Shown one piece after another: positions 3,814-6,807 of a stretch of DNA of 6,807 nt (its first letter is position 1; the number at the start of each line of letters is the position of its first letter). The stretch comes from Oscillospiraceae bacterium. GTDB taxonomy: Bacteria > Bacillota > Clostridia > Oscillospirales > Ruminococcaceae. Below the pieces are notes generated by a model, which was not told the origin of the DNA, ran no database searches, and worked only from the letters and a program-made list of their open reading frames with translations. The DNA lies in assembly GCA_003453215.1 (NCBI GenBank), contig DMMB01000026.1, positions 1-6,807 on the forward strand, given 5' to 3'. Position numbers and translations under genes: made by a program.

Positions 3814-6198
3814 TTATTTCAGCTCCACTACCGTCACGCCCATTTCACCTTCGCCGTACATTCCGGGGCGCTGGCTCTTTACAAAGCTTAGCCGCCGCAA
3901 ATGCTGCTGCACCGCGGCCCGCAGCACGCCGGTGCCTTTGCCATGGATAATGGTCACATTCTTGATGCCCATCATCATGCAGCGGTCCAGGAAGCGATCC
4001 ACTTCCATCAGCCCCTCGTCGCTTGCCATTCCGCGGATATCCAGTTCGGTGCGGGCTTCCCGCTCGGTATTGTTGGGACGGGTGGTGCGGGTGCCGCCGG
4101 TAGGGGTCTGCTTTTTCTTGGGCGGTTTGGGGGCGTCCTCCGGCAGGCGTAGCTCGCTGGGATCGCACTTCATCTTCATGTTCCCCAGCTGCACCTGGTA
4201 TGCGCCGCTTTTATCCGGGCCGGCTATGACCGTTCCCTGCCGATTGATGGCCGCCACCGTTACGGTATCGCCCACCTGCAACGCCCGCGGCAGATGGTAT
4301 TCCTCGGCCTTTTCCTTTTTTACCGGGTCAGCGGTGTCCCGCAGCTCTTCGATGCGGCGGTTGTAGCCCTGCCGCATGGCCGCTACCTTCTCGCTGAAGT
4401 CGGCTTTGTCTTTCTGCTTCTTCAGTTCTTCCAGTTCGTTCAGCAGCAGATCGGTGCGGCTGCGGGTGCGCTCCACCAGTGCCCGGGCGTTGTCCCTTGC
4501 CTCGGTTTCCAGCTTCTCCAGTGCGGCCTCGTGTGCCTCAGTCTGCTTTTTCATCTCGGCCCGCAGCCGATCTGCCTCACTGCGGGCGGTTTCGGCGGCC
4601 GTTACTTCGTTTTCCAGCTGCTGGCGGGTGCTTTCCAGTTCGCTCACCACATCTTCAAAGCGGGTGTTCTCACTGGAAACCATGCTCTTCGCCTCTTCTA
4701 TGATCTCCTCCGGCAGGCCCAGCCGCCGGCTGATGGCAAAAGCATTGCTGCGCCCGGGCACGCCGATGAGCAGCCGGTAGGTGGGGGAGAGGGTCGCCAC
4801 ATCAAATTCGCAGCAGCCGTTTTCCACCCCATCGGTCTGCAGGGCGTACATCTTTACCTCGGCGTAGTGGGTGGTCGCCGCCAGCCGCACCCCTCGCTGC
4901 CGCAGTGCCGTAATGATGGAAACTGCCAGCGCCGCCCCCTCGGTGGGGTCGGTACCGGCGCCCAGTTCATCAGTCAGCACCAGGCTCTTGGTATCGGCTA
5001 TTTTCAGAATTTCAATGATCTTGACGATATGGGAAGAAAAGGTGGAAAGGCTTTGCTCAATACTTTGCTCATCGCCAATATCCGCCAGCACGTGGGTAAA
5101 GACTGCAGCCCGGCTCCCGGTGGCTACCGGCAGCATCATGCCGCAGGCTGCCATCAGGGTCAGCAGTCCCAGCGTTTTCAGCGCTACGGTTTTACCGCCG
5201 GTATTGGGCCCGGTGATGACCAACGTATCAAAGCCATCGCCCAGCCGAATATCCACCGGCACCACTTTATCTTTGTTGATGAGCGGATGACGCGCTTTGC
5301 GAAAGTCGATGATTCCATCCTCGTTCAGCTCCGGCACTGTCGCTTTCATTTTATCGGCCAGCCGGCTCTTGGCAAAAAGCAGATCCAGCTGCAGCAGCGC
5401 TTCAAAGCTTGTGCGGGTGGCATCCGCCACCTGCCCAATGCGCTCGCTGAATTCCTGCAAAATGCGGTCAATTTCCAGCTGCTCCTCATTTTGCAGCATC
5501 CGTATCTCGTTGTTGGCGTCCACCACAGCCATCGGCTCGATAAAGACCGTCGCGCCGCTGGAGGAGGTATCGTGCACCAGGCCTTTTACCTCGTTTTTGC
5601 ATTCTATTTTAACCGGCACCACAAAGCGCCCATCGCGCATGGTGATGATCGGCTCCTGCAGGGCCTTGGCGTATTGCGGGGAATGAATAATGCCATCCAG
5701 CTGTTCCCGCACCTTTAGCTGCGCTTTGCGAATTCGACGGCGCAGATCATTCAGGGTCGGGGAGGCCGTATCGGCAATTTCCTCTTCGGAAAGAATGGCA
5801 TCAAAAATATCTTTTTCCAGCCCTTCTACCGGGGCCAGCACGTGGAATAGATCATCGGCGGCGGTAGCGGTTTCTCCCTGCCCGCGCCATTTTTTGATGG
5901 CACGGATGGTGTGCAGTACCCGCGCCACCTGCAGGATCTCCCCGGCAGATAGCCGGGAACCCAGCTTGGCCCGCTGCAGGGCGCCGGTGCAATCCTGTAT
6001 GCCGCCCAGACCGGGGGTGCCATACCGGTTGGTCAGGGTGTTAATATCGGCGGTTCGCTGCAGAGCGTCCGCCGCATCCCGGTAGTTATCACAGGGCTCC
6101 AGCCGCAGCGCCAGCTCCTTGCTGGCCGCACAGGTTGCCTGCTCTGCCAGCATTTCCAGCACTCGGTCCAGCTCCAATGTCCGGTAGTGTTTGTTCAT
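3814..6198 (-). CDS. mutS2: MutS2 ATPase/endonuclease with Smr domain
   Basis: At 794 residues this is a full-length MutS2 (the Bacillus protein has about 785). In order: a MutS-like core and lever region (1-310), an ATPase with Walker A GPNTGGKT (330-337), signature STFSSH (385-390), Walker B LVLTDE (406-411) and a TTHYAE switch (442-447), a Glu/Arg/Lys-rich coiled coil (about 500-600), a KOW-like beta segment (about 639-680), a Pro/Lys linker, and a C-terminal Smr domain with LDIRG (719-723) and HGKGTGVLR (752-760). MutS2 lacks mismatch-recognition domains. It acts on collided ribosomes in Bacillus (also named RqcU) and suppresses recombination in Helicobacter. ATG 6198 is chosen because AGGAGG (6211-6206) precedes it by seven bases and it overlaps the NUDIX stop codon as ATGA. 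An upstream in-frame start at 6291 would add 31 unrelated residues. Confidence 0.96.
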   Translation of the reverse strand: MNKHYRTLELDRVLEMLAEQATCAASKELALRLEPCDNYRDAADALQRTADINTLTNRYGTPGLGGIQDCTGALQRAKLGSRLSAGEILQVARVLHTIRAIKKWRGQGETATAADDLFHVLAPVEGLEKDIFDAILSEEEIADTASPTLNDLRRRIRKAQLKVREQLDGIIHSPQYAKALQEPIITMRDGRFVVPVKIECKNEVKGLVHDTSSSGATVFIEPMAVVDANNEIRMLQNEEQLEIDRILQEFSERIGQVADATRTSFEALLQLDLLFAKSRLADKMKATVPELNEDGIIDFRKARHPLINKDKVVPVDIRLGDGFDTLVITGPNTGGKTVALKTLGLLTLMAACGMMLPVATGSRAAVFTHVLADIGDEQSIEQSLSTFSSHIVKIIEILKIADTKSLVLTDELGAGTDPTEGAALAVSIITALRQRGVRLAATTHYAEVKMYALQTDGVENGCCEFDVATLSPTYRLLIGVPGRSNAFAISRRLGLPEEIIEEAKSMVSSENTRFEDVVSELESTRQQLENEVTAAETARSEADRLRAEMKKQTEAHEAALEKLETEARDNARALVERTRSRTDLLLNELEELKKQKDKADFSEKVAAMRQGYNRRIEELRDTADPVKKEKAEEYHLPRALQVGDTVTVAAINRQGTVIAGPDKSGAYQVQLGNMKMKCDPSELRLPEDAPKPPKKKQTPTGGTRTTRPNNTEREARTELDIRGMASDEGLMEVDRFLDRCMMMGIKNVTIIHGKGTGVLRAAVQQHLRRLSFVKSQRPGMYGEGEMGVTVVELK

Positions 6199-6710
6199 CG
6201 TTCTCCCTCCTTTTGGAGCGTATCTTCCAGCATCAGGGCATAGCGGGCAAAACGTTCCGCCAGGTGCCCAATGACGATGCCTTCCCGGCACCGTCCCAGC
6301 ATCTCGGCCGGCGTCAGCCAGGCATAATCTACGGTTTCGGTGCTTTGCAGGGTTATTTTCGGCTCCTCGGATAAAATCAGCAGGTAAGTATCGCTAAAAA
6401 TCCGGGGCGTTATCACATGGTCAAAGGGGATTAACGCCTCTTTTTCGGTGCGGATGCCGGTTTCTTCGTACAGCTCCCGTACCGCGGCAGTGCGGCTGTC
6501 TTCCCCGGCCAAAGCGCTGCCGGTTGTTACTTCCCAGTAGCCGCCGTTATGTTTCTGCGGGTGCCGCCGGGTGGTCAGCATTCGGCCGTTCCATAGGGTA
6601 ATAATCTCCACGCAGAGATGCCGCGCTCCCTCCGGCAGGGGTTCTCCGCGCCGGTGCAGCACCCCCATCGGTTCTCGTTTTTCATCCAGAAGGTCCCAGT
6701 ATTCCGTCAT
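6195..6710 (-). CDS. NUDIX hydrolase, isopentenyl-diphosphate-isomerase-like subgroup
   Basis: This 171-residue protein carries a perfect Nudix box at residues 64-86: G64, five residues, E70, seven residues, R78-E79-L80, then E82-E83 and G85-I86, the metal-binding loop that cleaves X-linked nucleoside diphosphates. The N-terminus, with EYWDLLDEKREPMG (3-16) and HRRGEPLPEG (19-28), and RRHPQKHNGGYWE (48-60) resemble the isopentenyl-diphosphate-isomerase-like Nudix subgroup common in Firmicutes, most of which lack a known substrate; true isomerase activity is not implied. An AAAGGA site seven bases upstream supports the start. Its TGA stop overlaps the mutS2 ATG in ATGA, so the pair should be one operon with coupled translation. 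A hairpin cluster lies immediately upstream. No promoter is recognisable before the window ends. Confidence 0.92.
   Translation of the reverse strand: MTEYWDLLDEKREPMGVLHRRGEPLPEGARHLCVEIITLWNGRMLTTRRHPQKHNGGYWEVTTGSALAGEDSRTAAVRELYEETGIRTEKEALIPFDHVITPRIFSDTYLLILSEEPKITLQSTETVDYAWLTPAEMLGRCREGIVIGHLAERFARYALMLEDTLQKEGER
6206..6213 (-). promoter_or_regulatory. mutS2: Ribosome binding site of mutS2 inside the NUDIX gene
   Basis: AAAGGAGG (6213-6206) lies seven bases before ATG 6198, within the last codons of the NUDIX gene. It settles the mutS2 start and suggests ribosomes ending NUDIX translation can reinitiate on mutS2. Confidence 0.8.
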
Positions 6711-6728
6711 AGTTTATCCTTTCCCATT

Positions 6729-6807
6729 TTGGCAAAGCCGCCAATTCGGCCGAAGGCCAAACCGTCCGCAGGACGGTTTCAGCGGCAGAGCCGCTGGCCC
6801 CGGCTGC
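6729..6807. repeat. Hairpin cluster running off the right edge
   Basis: Four consecutive hairpins are visible: TTGGC (6729-6733) with GCCAA (6740-6744); GGCC (6748-6751) with GGCC (6755-6758) around triloop GAA; AAACCGTCC (6759-6767) with GGACGGTTT (6771-6779) around triloop GCA; and CAGCGGC (6780-6786) with GCCGCTG (6790-6796) around triloop AGA. The last 11 bases are GC-rich and may start another arm cut by the window end. The layout recalls the 3697-3780 element, but the sequence is largely different. It lies 18 bases upstream of the NUDIX start, so it could belong to that gene's leader or be the terminator or repeat of a neighbour. Confidence 0.6.

Noticed and set aside
3687..3950. Plus-strand open frame of 87 codons with a G-rich site four bases before its ATG
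   Set aside because: It reads through the cloverleaf element and into the antisense of mutS2. The product is a low-complexity Arg/Ala/Pro-rich string typical of translated GC-rich hairpins, with no recognisable domain.
4294..5718. Long plus-strand open frame (474 codons) opposite mutS2
   Set aside because: It is entirely antisense to a well-supported MutS2. It has no ribosome binding site or recognisable domain, and long antisense frames are expected opposite GC-rich coding sequence.
6199..6291. In-frame upstream extension of MutS2 by 31 residues
   Set aside because: It lies inside the NUDIX coding sequence, does not resemble MutS2 N-termini, and the ATG at 6198 has an ideal ribosome binding site.

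Overview
The window looks like a piece of chromosome from a GC-rich member of the Firmicutes (Bacillota), most plausibly a gut clostridial lineage of the Oscillospiraceae/Ruminococcaceae type. The evidence is strong AGGAGG-type ribosome binding sites, short intergenic gaps, a MutS2 with a Smr tail, a CmpB-type 'putative ABC transporter permease', and a standalone ComEC-like hydrolase beside a DUF3006 protein. The genus cannot be fixed from the sequence. No rRNA, tRNA, CRISPR array, insertion sequence or phage gene is visible.

Layout. The left part (73-2611) runs on the + strand: a membrane-anchored ComEC-type metallo-beta-lactamase-fold hydrolase, a 187-base gap holding a long structured inverted repeat, a 76-residue DUF3006 protein, a LOG-family (TIGR00730) nucleotide phosphoribohydrolase, and an XRE-type regulator fused to membrane helices. 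A good intrinsic terminator (about 2611-2664) separates this block from the converging minus-strand genes. These are cytidine deaminase (2671-3090) and a small CmpB-like membrane protein (3170-3589), then, after a 224-base gap, mutS2 (3814-6198) and a NUDIX hydrolase (6195-6710). The NUDIX gene comes first in that last pair and overlaps mutS2 by four bases (ATGA).

How the genes relate. Most are housekeeping or accessory-housekeeping genes. Cdd, the LOG protein and the NUDIX hydrolase all act on nucleotides or related phosphorylated metabolites. MutS2 is a ribosome-collision/recombination ATPase whose translation is probably coupled to the NUDIX gene. The MBL hydrolase and DUF3006 form a recurrent pair of unknown substrate. 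I see no complete undescribed multi-gene system.

The most unusual content is between the genes. There is a cloverleaf-like inverted repeat with an outer stem around three hairpins (3697-3780), a second hairpin cluster running off the right edge (6729-6807), a long imperfect inverted repeat around internal hairpins (1021-1141), and a small hairpin at the left edge (5-29). They share a compact, GC-rich, small-loop design but little obvious primary sequence. They may be a family of short structured intergenic repeats, some of which have been taken over as terminators. All stretches without a gene are shorter than 300 bases.
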